Below, piece by piece: positions 10,093-18,560 of a DNA stretch of 64,000 nt (its first letter is position 1; each line of letters starts with the position of its first letter). Under the pieces are notes generated by a model that was given only the letters and a program-made list of their open reading frames with translations, had not been told where the DNA came from and did not search any database. This stretch comes from Embleya scabrispora. Its GTDB lineage: Bacteria > Actinomycetota > Actinomycetes > Streptomycetales > Streptomycetaceae. Position numbers and translations under genes: made by a program. The stretch spans positions 3,513,365 to 3,577,364 of the forward strand of contig NZ_MWQN01000001.1 of the NCBI RefSeq assembly GCF_002024165.1. The letters are read 5' to 3'.

Positions 10093-10923
10093 TCAGCGGG
10101 CGAGCAGCGCGTTCAGATCGCCGTACGGGATCGCGTCGGTGAGGCCGGTGTAGGTGCCGCTGTCGTACAGCTCCCGCGCCGCGCGGCGGACCACCGCGTA
10201 GGCGGCCTCGGCGACGGCGGAGCCCAGGCTGACCCGGGCCACGCCGAGCCGGCCGAGTTCGGCGACGTCGGGGGCGCCGGGGCCGGCCAGGATGTTGAGC
10301 GGGGCGGTCAGGGACGCGGTGAGCGCGGCGATGGTGGGCGGGTCGACCACGCCGGGGACGAAGATGCCGTCGGCGCCGGCGGCGAGGTAGGCGCTCGCCC
10401 GGTCGAGCGTCTCGCGCAGGCGGTCGGCGGGCTCGCCGGTGCCTCGGAGGTAGGTGTCCACCCGGGCGTTGAGGTAGAGCGGGACATCGGCGGCGTCGGC
10501 GGCGGCCCGTGCGGCGGCGATGCGCTCGGCCTGGTCGGCGATCGGGCGCAGCGGGGTCGGGCCGCCGTGCGAGGCGTCCTCCAGGTTGATCCCGACGGCG
10601 CCGGCGGCGAGCACGCCGCGCACGGTCTCGGCGACGCCGGCCGGGTCGACGCCGAATCCGCTTTCGATGTCGGCGGTGACCGGTACCTCGACCGCGGCCA
10701 CCACGCGGGCGATCAGTTCGAGGGCCCGGTCGCGGCCGAGGAGGTCGCCGTCGGCGGCGCCCAGGCCCCAGGCGACGCCCGCGCTGGTGGTGGCCACCGC
10801 GCGGGCGCCGGCCTCGACGACCAGGCGGGCGCCGGCGGCGTCCCAGACGTTGGCCAGTGCCAGGGGCGCGGAACTCGTGTGCAGGGCGCGGAAGGTCAGG
10901 GCGGTGTCACGCGGGCTCGTCAT
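10093..10923 (-). CDS. Isocitrate lyase / PEP mutase superfamily protein
   Basis: 276 residues from ATG 10923, preceded by GGTGGAG. The TIM-barrel motifs of the family are present: ADIESGFG, GINLEDASHG and LNARVDTYL, which carry the metal- and substrate-binding acids. The isocitrate-lyase catalytic KKCGH loop is absent, so PEP mutase, oxaloacetase or methylisocitrate-lyase-like chemistry is more likely; the substrate cannot be assigned. It stands alone and converges with the XRE gene 50 bases away. Confidence 0.85.
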   Translation of the reverse strand: MTSPRDTALTFRALHTSSAPLALANVWDAAGARLVVEAGARAVATTSAGVAWGLGAADGDLLGRDRALELIARVVAAVEVPVTADIESGFGVDPAGVAETVRGVLAAGAVGINLEDASHGGPTPLRPIADQAERIAAARAAADAADVPLYLNARVDTYLRGTGEPADRLRETLDRASAYLAAGADGIFVPGVVDPPTIAALTASLTAPLNILAGPGAPDVAELGRLGVARVSLGSAVAEAAYAVVRRAARELYDSGTYTGLTDAIPYGDLNALLAR

Positions 10924-10997
10924 GGCCCCACTCCACCATCCGGACCGGGCCGCGGCCGGCGGTTTTCCGCCGGCGTCCCCCTCGGGCGGCGCCGTGC

Positions 10998-11588
10998 CTA
11001 TCGGGCCACGCGGGCGCAGATGTCGTCGGTGCCGCCGTGCAGCATGGTCAGGGTCTTGGTGCGGTCGGCGGTGATGTCCAGGATGTACGCGCCGTCGATG
11101 GTGTAGACGCCGCGCGGTACGTTGCCGCCGTTCGCGCGGAAGGTGGTGAGTACGGGGCCGAGCACCAGCCAGCGTTGGGACCCGTCGGGGCGATATTCGA
11201 CGACGGCGCTGCCCCCGGCGTCGGCGTCGAAGTGGCTGCCGGTGGCGGTGTTGGTCACCCGCATGACCAGGGGACCCTTGTACGCGACCCGTTTCGGGGT
11301 GCCGTCGGGGTGGGTTTCCAGGACACGTTGCACCACCTCGTCGAGGATCGCCTCCGCGTGTACGGGGAAGTCGCAGCGGGCGCCGGCGGGGTAGTCGAAC
11401 GACGGGGTGGGCGGGGCGGGTTCCCAGACGGAGGGGGCCTCGGTCGAGGTGTCGGCGGTGGTCGTGGTCATGGTCTCGGTCGTGGTCTCGGCCGCGGTCG
11501 GGGTGCGGTCGGCGGCCGACGCGGGTGCTGTTGCGGCGGTGCCGCAGAGGGCGGCAAGTACCGTCAGGGTGAGGAGGGTTCGGCGCAT
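10998..11588 (-). CDS. Secreted protein of unknown function
   Basis: 196 residues with a Sec signal peptide (MRRTLLTLTVLAALCGTAAT, cleavage likely after ASA near residue 25), then a Thr/Glu-rich linker and a globular domain from about residue 60. The start has AAGGAAG upstream. I see no catalytic motif; two Cys (CDFPVHAE near 72 and DICARVAR at the end) could form a disulfide. It is divergent from the SARP gene, which might control it. Confidence 0.75.
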   Translation of the reverse strand: MRRTLLTLTVLAALCGTAATAPASAADRTPTAAETTTETMTTTTADTSTEAPSVWEPAPPTPSFDYPAGARCDFPVHAEAILDEVVQRVLETHPDGTPKRVAYKGPLVMRVTNTATGSHFDADAGGSAVVEYRPDGSQRWLVLGPVLTTFRANGGNVPRGVYTIDGAYILDITADRTKTLTMLHGGTDDICARVAR

Positions 11589-11719
11589 GGGCTTCCTTTT
11601 CGGGTGGGGTCGAGTGCGGTCGGTCCGCCCGATGCGGCCGGCACCGATCCGGGGGCACCGCCCAGCCTCGGCCCCCGTGCTGACCGGATTCTCACCACGC
11701 GGGCCCGGTGGAGGTGGTC

Positions 11720-13060
11720 ATGGAGTTTCGGTTGCTCGGTGCGTTCGAGGCGTGCCACGAGGGGCGTAGCGTGCTGGTGGGCACCCGCCGCCAGGAACGG
11801 TGTCTGCTGGCCCTGCTGCTTCTCGACGCCGGGCGCGTGGTCACCACGGAGCGGCTGATCGACCTGATGTGGCAGGGGAGTTCGCCCGCCTCGGCGCGCG
11901 GCACGGTGCACACCTACATCGGTCGGCTGCGGGCCCGGCTCGCGCCGTACGGGTTGCGGATGCGGACCCGGCACGGCGGTTACACGGTGGACGCCGACGC
12001 GCACGCCGTGGATGTACGGGAGTTCCTGGACCTGGTCGGACGGTCGGGCGGTGCCGCGGATCCGGCGGAGCGCATGCGGTGTCAGGATCGAGCGCTGGCG
12101 CTGTGGCGTGGGCCGCTGCTCGCGGACGTGATCGACGATCGGCTGCGCGGTCGGCTCGCCGGGCGGCTCGACGAACTGCGGGTGTCCGCCCTGGAACAGC
12201 GTGCCGAGGCCCGGCTCGCGATGGGGTTGCATGATCGGGTCCTGGCCGATCTGGCGCCGGTGGCCGATGAGTTCCCGGCTCGGGAGCGACTGGTGGCGGC
12301 CCGGATGACGGCGCTGTGTCGCGCCGGGCGGCGGGCCGAGGCGCTGGAGGCGTACCGGCATACCCGCAAGGTGTTGGTGAGCGAGATGGGCATCGAGCCG
12401 GGAGCGACGCTGACCACGCTGCACGAGCGCATCCTGCGCGGTGACCCGCGCCTGGATCGGCCCTCGGCGCCGGTGTACGCCGTGCGGGTCGGGGAGGAGT
12501 GGCTGCCCTGGAACACGAGCGGGCATCCGGCGCTGGAGTTCTGCAACACGTACGCGGGCTGGGGCGGCCCCGAGCACCCGGGGGCGGACTGGCTGCGCGG
12601 CTACGCCACCCTCGCGGTGTGGACGGGGCATCTGGACCTGGCCGACGAGCGGTTGGTCGTGGGGCTGCGTCGACGGGCGCGGGAGCGGCCCGACGAGGCC
12701 GCCGCGGCACTGGCGCGGGCGAGGGAGTTTCGGGCCGATCTGTACGCCTGCCTGACCGACCCGCAGGACGTGCGCGCGTTCAACGCGGTGGCCGAGACGG
12801 CCCGGGAGGCGGCCGGGGCGGCGGTGTTCCGGCGTGGCGAGGACGGGCTGGGGCGGTGGCGGCTGTCGCCGGCGGCGGGGTTGGCGCTGCCGCTGTACGC
12901 GGTGGCCCGCAGCGCGGCCGAACTCCTGGCGGACCCGCGCCGGTTCCTCGTCCGCAGGTGCCCGGACGAGGCGTGCGGCTGGCTCTTCCTGGACACGAGC
13001 GGGCGGCGTCGCTGGTGCAGCCTGGCGATCTGCGGCAACCGGTGTCGGGTCGCGGAGTGA
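11720..13060 (+). CDS. SARP-type regulator fused to an ABATE/CGNR zinc-finger module
   Basis: 446 residues from ATG 11720 with GGAGG six bases upstream. Residues 1-95 are the OmpR-like winged helix of SARP activators (LIDLMWQG, GTVHTYIGRLR), and 98-245 the bacterial transcriptional activation domain. From about 265 the sequence switches to an ABATE-like domain ending in a CGNR zinc finger (CPDEACGWLFLD ... WCSLAICGNR), normally found in separate small stress regulators. The fusion reads continuously with no frame break. Its targets, and whether the finger binds DNA, are unknown. Confidence 0.85.
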   Translation: MEFRLLGAFEACHEGRSVLVGTRRQERCLLALLLLDAGRVVTTERLIDLMWQGSSPASARGTVHTYIGRLRARLAPYGLRMRTRHGGYTVDADAHAVDVREFLDLVGRSGGAADPAERMRCQDRALALWRGPLLADVIDDRLRGRLAGRLDELRVSALEQRAEARLAMGLHDRVLADLAPVADEFPARERLVAARMTALCRAGRRAEALEAYRHTRKVLVSEMGIEPGATLTTLHERILRGDPRLDRPSAPVYAVRVGEEWLPWNTSGHPALEFCNTYAGWGGPEHPGADWLRGYATLAVWTGHLDLADERLVVGLRRRARERPDEAAAALARAREFRADLYACLTDPQDVRAFNAVAETAREAAGAAVFRRGEDGLGRWRLSPAAGLALPLYAVARSAAELLADPRRFLVRRCPDEACGWLFLDTSGRRRWCSLAICGNRCRVAE

Positions 13061-13130
13061 TCGACGGCGGCCGGGGGCCGAGGCCGGGGGATTCGTAGGA
13101 CGCGACCGATCGTGTCGATGCCGAGAGCGT

Positions 13131-13181
13131 GCGCGAGCCGCGTTTGCGCGCGAGCCGCGTCTGCGCGCGAGCCGCGTCTGC
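13131..13181. repeat. Three tandem 17-bp repeats
   Basis: Unit GCGCGAGCCGCGTTTGC occurs three times head to tail (13131, 13148, 13165); copies two and three are identical and copy one has one T for C. It lies between the SARP gene and the histidine kinase, 5' of the kinase. Possibly a slipped-strand expansion or a protein-binding array. Confidence 0.7.
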
Positions 13182-13308
13182 GCGATAGGGCCGGCTTCTG
13201 CGGGTTCCGGCCGACGGGGGTTGTCCGGGGGCGTCTGGGGGTGTGCCCTACCTCCGGTGCCCGGGATACCCGCTGGGCACGGTCGTTTCCGGCGGCGAGG
13301 ATGTGGTC

Positions 13309-14628
13309 ATGATCCAGACGAACACATCATCCCTGGCGGCGTCGTCGCCTGAACTGCGGCAGGAGTCGAGCGCGTTTCGACTCTTTCTGCGCCGACTCGG
13401 GTTTGTCCTGGGCGGGTTGCCGCTGGGTGTCGCCGCGTTCGTCGTCGGGCTCGGCGGGTTCGTGATCGGCGCGGTGGGCTCGGCCCTGGTGTTCGGAATC
13501 CCGGTCCTGGTCGGGGTGTTGGCCGCGGCCGGGTGGTTCGCGTCGGTGGAGCGGCGGCGGGTGGAGGCGGTGACCGGTCGGGCGTTGCCGCCGCACGGTT
13601 ACCGGGCGTCGGCGGGTACGGGCTTCAAGGCATGGCTGCGCGCGCTGCGCGACCCGCAGTCCTGGCGCGATCTGACGCACGCGGTGGTGTCCTTCCCGCT
13701 GCGGGTGGTGGGCTTTTGTCTCGCGCTGACCTGGACCGTGGGCGGGCTGGGGGAGGTGCTGTACGTCGCGTGGTCGTGGCCGATCCCGCGCGACGAGGGC
13801 AAGCAGGGTCTGCTCGACCTGATGTTCGGCGTCTCGTCGCGGGCCGCCGACATCGCGTTCAACACCGGGATCGGTGTGGTGGTGCTCGCCACGGCGGCGC
13901 CGATGCTGCGGGCGCTGGTGGCGGTCCAGGCCGGACTGGCCCGGATGTTGCTGACCAACGAGACGGCGGCGTTGCAGTTGCGGACCGAACAGCTCGCACA
14001 GGGCCGGCGCAGCGCGGTGGCGGCCGAGGCGAACACGCTGCGCCGGCTCGAACGGGATCTGCACGACGGGCCGCAGCAGCGGTTGGTGCGGCTCACCATG
14101 GACCTGGAGACGGTGGCCCGTCGGCTCGACGACGACCCCGAGCGGGCCCGGCCGCTGGTCGCCGACATGATCTCGCAGAGCCACGAGGCGTTGACCGAAC
14201 TGCGGGCGCTGTCCCGGGGGATCGCGCCGCCGATCCTGGCCGACCGGGGCCTGGTGCCGGCGCTGACCGCGGCGGCGGCGCGGTGTCCGGTCCCGGTGGC
14301 GCTGACGGCCGAGTTGCCGGAGGGGCGGCGGTTCGCCCCGGCGGTGGAGAATACGGCGTACTTCGTGGTGGCCGAGGCGCTGACGAACGTCGCCAAGCAC
14401 GCCGGGGCCGAGCGGTGTTGGGTGCGGGTGCGGGTGGACGAGCGGGTGTTGTCGGTGGAGGTTCGCGACGACGGGCGCGGCGGGGCGCATCCGGGCAAGG
14501 GACACGGCCTGGCCGGTCTCGTCGACCGGTTGGCCGCAGTGGAGGGCCGGCTCGACGTGGTGAGCCCGGTCGGTGGGCCGACCACGCTGATCGCGGAGGT
14601 TCCGTTGAGTGGGGTGGGGGAGCGTTGA
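13309..14628 (+). CDS. Sensor histidine kinase (NarL-type partner)
   Basis: 439 residues from ATG 13309. The N-terminal half has four hydrophobic segments (about 28-50, 52-77, 128-155, 185-205), resembling the putative-sensor domain of actinobacterial kinases. The HisKA_3 box LERDLHDGPQQR places the phosphoacceptor at His252; an HATPase domain follows with VAEALTNVAKHA, DDGRGG and GHGLAGLVDR. It overlaps the response regulator by one base (TGATG), so the pair is translationally coupled. The stimulus is unknown. Confidence 0.9.
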   Translation: MIQTNTSSLAASSPELRQESSAFRLFLRRLGFVLGGLPLGVAAFVVGLGGFVIGAVGSALVFGIPVLVGVLAAAGWFASVERRRVEAVTGRALPPHGYRASAGTGFKAWLRALRDPQSWRDLTHAVVSFPLRVVGFCLALTWTVGGLGEVLYVAWSWPIPRDEGKQGLLDLMFGVSSRAADIAFNTGIGVVVLATAAPMLRALVAVQAGLARMLLTNETAALQLRTEQLAQGRRSAVAAEANTLRRLERDLHDGPQQRLVRLTMDLETVARRLDDDPERARPLVADMISQSHEALTELRALSRGIAPPILADRGLVPALTAAAARCPVPVALTAELPEGRRFAPAVENTAYFVVAEALTNVAKHAGAERCWVRVRVDERVLSVEVRDDGRGGAHPGKGHGLAGLVDRLAAVEGRLDVVSPVGGPTTLIAEVPLSGVGER

Positions 14629-15272
14629 TGCGGGTGGTGCTGGCGGAGGATTCGCTGCTGCTGCGGGAGGGCCTGGTCCGCCTCCTCGAGGAGACCGGCG
14701 CGGAGGTGGTCGCGGCGGTCGGCGACGGCCCGTCCCTGGTGGAGGCGGTGACCGCGCACCGGCCGGACGTGGCGGTGGTCGACGTCCGGATGCCGCCGAC
14801 CTTCACCGACGAGGGCCTGCGGGCGGCCCTGCGGATCCGCCGCGAGGTGCCGGGGACGGCGATCCTGGTGCTGTCCCAGTACGTCGAGGAGAGCTACGCC
14901 GGCGACCTGCTGGCCGACGGCGGCGGCGTCGGCTACCTGCTCAAGGACCGCGTCTCCCGCCTGGACGAACTCTCCGACGCGCTCACCCGCGTCGCGGGCG
15001 GCGGCACCGTCCTGGACTCGGAGGTCGTCTCCGCCCTGTTCACCCGCCGCCGCGACGACCCGCTGGCCGCGCTGACCCCACGCGAACGCGAAGTCCTCGC
15101 TTTGATGGCCGAGGGCCGCCGCAACACCGCCATCGGCCGCACCCTGTCCCTCACCCAGGGCACGATCGAAAAACACATCTCCGCCATCTTCGACAAACTC
15201 GCCCTCCCCCCATCCGACGACGACCACCGCCGAGTCCTCGCAGTCCTCACCTGGCTCCGCACCAACCCCTGA
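14628..15272 (+). CDS. NarL/FixJ-family response regulator
   Basis: 214 residues. Receiver domain with acidic pair Glu7-Asp8, phosphoacceptor Asp52 (VVDVRMPP) and conserved LLKDR near 104; C-terminal LuxR-type helix-turn-helix with LTPREREVLALMAEG and TIEKHISAIF. Translationally coupled to the kinase upstream. Confidence 0.93.
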   Translation: MRVVLAEDSLLLREGLVRLLEETGAEVVAAVGDGPSLVEAVTAHRPDVAVVDVRMPPTFTDEGLRAALRIRREVPGTAILVLSQYVEESYAGDLLADGGGVGYLLKDRVSRLDELSDALTRVAGGGTVLDSEVVSALFTRRRDDPLAALTPREREVLALMAEGRRNTAIGRTLSLTQGTIEKHISAIFDKLALPPSDDDHRRVLAVLTWLRTNP

Positions 15273-15460
15273 CGGGGTGCGGCGCGGCGTCGAGATGGTT
15301 CGACTCGACGGGGGAATCGAGGTGGCGGGTGCGGGAGCATCGAGAGGTTACGGGTTTCTGACAGGTCTCTGACATCGGGCGGCGACGCTGGTCCGCGGGT
15401 GCCGGTTGGTGCCCGTACGGCTCCGCTGGTCGCGGTCTCTTGTCGAGGAGTGCCTCCCGC

Positions 15461-16348
15461 ATGGCGATATCCACCCGTGTCCGGCGCGCCGCCGGGGTAT
15501 TTGGGCTTTGTGTGGTTTTGTCGGCCGTGCCCGCCGGTGGGGCGGCCGCGGTTGCGGCGACGGGTGCGCCGCAGGGGCCCGTGGTGACCACTTCGCAGGT
15601 CATGTCGCATCTTGGGGCGTTGCAGGTGATCGCGGATCGCAGTGGTGGGAATCGGGCCCATGGGACGGTGGGGTTTGGGCGATCGTTGGTGTATGTGAAG
15701 GGGGTGCTGGACGAGGCGGGCTTTCGCACCGGCCTTCGGCCCTTTACCCACAACGGCGTCGTCGGCTACAACCTCGTCGCCGACTGGCCGGGCGGTGATC
15801 CGAACCACGTCGTACTCGTCGGCGCCCATCTCGACAGCGTCGCGACCGGGCCCGGGATGAACGACAACGGCTCGGGTGCGGCCGCCGTACTCGCCGCCGC
15901 CGTCGCGACGGCGAAGTCGGACGAGGCGCCCCGGCGCCGGCTGCGGTTCGCGTGGTGGGGCGCGGAGGAGGAGGGGCTGGTCGGCTCGAAGTCCTATGTA
16001 CGCGCGCTCTCCCCGGCCGAGCGTCGGAAGATCGACGTCTATCTCAACTTCGACATGACCGGCGGCAAGAGCGTGCGTCAGTGGCTGGTCGTCCACGACG
16101 ACCCCCGGGCCACGGACGCGTTCGAGGCGTACTTCGTGGCCCAGGGCCTGCCCACCTTCGATATCGGCATCGGCGGGTCGGACCACGTCTCCTTCAACGC
16201 CGCCGGCATCCCGGTCTCCGGCTTCACCAGCGGTATCGACGAGTGCTACCACAAGGCCTGCGACCGCATCGAGAACGTGGATCCCGAGACCGAGACGGTC
16301 AGTGCCAACACCATCCTGGCCGTGACCCGGCAACTCGCCGCCCACTGA
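15461..16348 (+). CDS. Secreted M28-family aminopeptidase
   Basis: 295 residues from ATG 15461 (GAGGAG upstream); a TTG at 15440 is less likely. A Sec signal peptide spans about residues 1-33. The two-zinc site of M28 enzymes is complete: His123 and Asp135 (GAHLDS, MNDNGSG), Glu169/170 (WGAEEEGL), Asp198 (NFDMTGG) and His242 (GGSDHVSF). It resembles the Streptomyces griseus aminopeptidase group without its C-terminal extension, so it probably removes N-terminal residues from extracellular peptides. The next gene is also a secreted peptidase. Confidence 0.9.
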   Translation: MAISTRVRRAAGVFGLCVVLSAVPAGGAAAVAATGAPQGPVVTTSQVMSHLGALQVIADRSGGNRAHGTVGFGRSLVYVKGVLDEAGFRTGLRPFTHNGVVGYNLVADWPGGDPNHVVLVGAHLDSVATGPGMNDNGSGAAAVLAAAVATAKSDEAPRRRLRFAWWGAEEEGLVGSKSYVRALSPAERRKIDVYLNFDMTGGKSVRQWLVVHDDPRATDAFEAYFVAQGLPTFDIGIGGSDHVSFNAAGIPVSGFTSGIDECYHKACDRIENVDPETETVSANTILAVTRQLAAH

Positions 16349-16449
16349 GCACCGACCACTCGACCGCTGGACCACGCGGTCACTTGATCACGCGGTCACG
16401 CGGTCACTCGATTGCTCGATCACCGCGACCTCGGCTGGGAGCAGAACAG

Positions 16450-17898
16450 TTGCGCATCATACGTACAAGCCACCACCGCTCCGTTCCGGCAGCTCTCCTC
16501 GCGGCCTGTGCGCTGCTGACGGCCGTGCCCGCCTCGGCCGCCGCCGGTCCCGGCGGCGGATCCGGCGTGGGTGACCCGTACTTCCCCGACGACGGCAACC
16601 CCGGTTACGACGTCCTGGACTACGACGTGCGGGTGGCCTATGACCCGGCCCGCCCCGACCACCTCTCCGGCGACACCACCGTGACCGCGACGGCCACCGA
16701 TCGGCTCGACCGCTTCCACCTGGACCTGGAAGGCTTCGAGGTCGCCTCGGTCACCGTCGACGGCAAGCCCGCGAGGTCCTTCTCCCGCAGCGGAGCCCAC
16801 GAGTTGGTGATCACCCCGGCCCGGCGGCTCGTCAAGGGCACGAGGTTCGCGGTGCGCGTGCGCTATTCCGGCAAGCCCGTCGGCGCGAGTTGGCACCGCC
16901 TGCCCGGCGGCGCGGCGAACGTCACCGGCGAGCCGCACTCGGCCACCGCCTGGTACCCGGCCAACGACCACCCGTCCGACAAGACGACGTTCCGGCTCAC
17001 CGCGACCGTGCCCGAGGCCTGGACCGTGATCGGCAACGGCCGTCCGGGGCGGACCACTTCACCGGGCAGGGGGTGGAAGACGTACCGCTGGTACGAGGAC
17101 AGTCCACTCGCCACGTACGTCAGCACCATCGCCATCGACAAGTTCACCGTCCGCACCTCGCAACTGCCCGACGGCACACCGGTGATCAACGCGTACAGCC
17201 CCGGCGTCCGCATCGATCCCGCTGCCGAGGCCCAACTGCCGGAGATCGTCGACTTCCTGGCCTCGAAGTTCGGCCCGTACCCCTTCTCCTCGGCCGGCCT
17301 CCTCGCGGTCAACGGCGACCCCTCCGCTCCGGGCAAGTCCGGCGCGATCGAGACGCAGAGCCGCCCGACGTTCATCGGCGCGCCCTTCGACAGCTCGCTG
17401 GTCCACGAGTACGCCCACCAGTGGTTCGGCAACAGCGTCTCGTTCACCGACTGGCGCGACGGCTGCCTGGCCGAGTGCGTCGCCCAGTACGCCAACCAAC
17501 TGTGGGACGAGCACGGCGGCGCCGACCTGGACACCGGTTTTTACCCGTACATGCTCGAAGAGAGCCGCAACGACCCGCAGTTCTGGTCCACCAGGCTCTA
17601 CGACCCGGGCCAGGGCCGGGAACTCGACGGCGCGTTGTACTTCAAGGGCTCGATGATGATGCACGCGCTACGCCGAACCGTCGGCGACACGGCCTTCTTC
17701 GACATCCTGCGCCAGTGGCAACAGGCCCACCGCAACGGCAACGCCTCCTGGCCGCAATTCGAGGCGTTGGCTCGGAAGATGGCCCCGGGCAACGACCTGG
17801 CGGGCTTCTTCGCCGCCTGGGCCCACGGTACGACGGCCCCGGCGGACCCGTACCTCTACCCGGGCACGCTCGGCCCGTTGAAGCCGAACCGGCCCTGA
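16450..17898 (+). CDS. Secreted M1-family zinc metallopeptidase
   Basis: No ATG or GTG fits; a TTG at 16450 with GGGAG nine bases upstream gives 482 residues starting LRIIRTSHHRSVPAALLAAC, a normal signal peptide with cleavage near residue 31. The zinc site is HEYAHQW at 319-325 with the third ligand Glu342 in CLAEC; GAIETQSRP near 299 replaces the usual GAMEN exopeptidase motif. Short for the family, lacking the C-terminal domains, as in secreted actinobacterial members. Its 3' end overlaps the convergent response regulator by 43 bases. Confidence 0.88.
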   Translation: MRIIRTSHHRSVPAALLAACALLTAVPASAAAGPGGGSGVGDPYFPDDGNPGYDVLDYDVRVAYDPARPDHLSGDTTVTATATDRLDRFHLDLEGFEVASVTVDGKPARSFSRSGAHELVITPARRLVKGTRFAVRVRYSGKPVGASWHRLPGGAANVTGEPHSATAWYPANDHPSDKTTFRLTATVPEAWTVIGNGRPGRTTSPGRGWKTYRWYEDSPLATYVSTIAIDKFTVRTSQLPDGTPVINAYSPGVRIDPAAEAQLPEIVDFLASKFGPYPFSSAGLLAVNGDPSAPGKSGAIETQSRPTFIGAPFDSSLVHEYAHQWFGNSVSFTDWRDGCLAECVAQYANQLWDEHGGADLDTGFYPYMLEESRNDPQFWSTRLYDPGQGRELDGALYFKGSMMMHALRRTVGDTAFFDILRQWQQAHRNGNASWPQFEALARKMAPGNDLAGFFAAWAHGTTAPADPYLYPGTLGPLKPNRP

Positions 17899-18560
17899 AC
17901 CGAGGGGGTTTCGGACGCGCCGAGGTAGGTCAGGACGGCGAGGACGCGGCGGTTGGTGTTGTCGTCGGGCGGGAGGTCGAGCTTGGTGAGGATGTTGCGG
18001 ACGTGTTTGCCGACGGCCGGTTCGGAGATGTCGAGGGCGCGCGTGATGGCGGCGTTGGACAGGCCCTCGGCGATCAGGGCGAGGACCTGGCGTTCGCGCG
18101 GTGAGAGTGCGGCGACGGGTTCGGCGCGGCGGCGCAGGAGGCGGGTGACGACCTGGGGGTCGACGGCGGTGCCGCCCGCGGCGACGCGGCGCAGGGTGGC
18201 GGCGAAGTCCTCGACGTCGACGATGCGGTCCTTGAGGAGGTAGCCGATCGCGCGTCCGCCACCGCCGGCGAGCAGTTCGGCGGCGCCGTCGGGCTCGATG
18301 TACTGGCTCAGGACCACGATCGGCAGGGCCGGGAACGTGCTGCGCAGCGCGAGTGCGGCGCGCAGGCCCTCGTCGGAGAACGCCGGGGGCATGCGGACAT
18401 CGGTCAGCACGAGATCGGGGACCCGCTCGTGCACGGCGGCGGTCAGCGCCGCGCCGTCCGGGACCGCGGTCACCTCGAAGCCGAGGCGTTCCAGCAGCCC
18501 CGTGAGGCTTGCCCGGAGCAGGACGGTGTCCTCGGCCAGGATCAGGCGCATCGGGTTCAC
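17856..18560 (-). CDS. NarL/FixJ-family response regulator
   Basis: 234 residues from GTG 18560, which overlaps the kinase stop as GTGA and has GGGAGG seven bases upstream; an ATG at 18551 is the alternative. Phosphoacceptor Asp54 lies in LTDVRMPP, LLKDR is conserved, and the LuxR helix-turn-helix (LSPRERQVLALIAEG) is intact. The last 20 or so residues extend past the usual family end and read antisense through the M1 peptidase 3' end, so the stop may have moved. Confidence 0.9.
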   Translation of the reverse strand: MNPMRLILAEDTVLLRASLTGLLERLGFEVTAVPDGAALTAAVHERVPDLVLTDVRMPPAFSDEGLRAALALRSTFPALPIVVLSQYIEPDGAAELLAGGGGRAIGYLLKDRIVDVEDFAATLRRVAAGGTAVDPQVVTRLLRRRAEPVAALSPRERQVLALIAEGLSNAAITRALDISEPAVGKHVRNILTKLDLPPDDNTNRRVLAVLTYLGASETPSVQGRFGFNGPSVPG

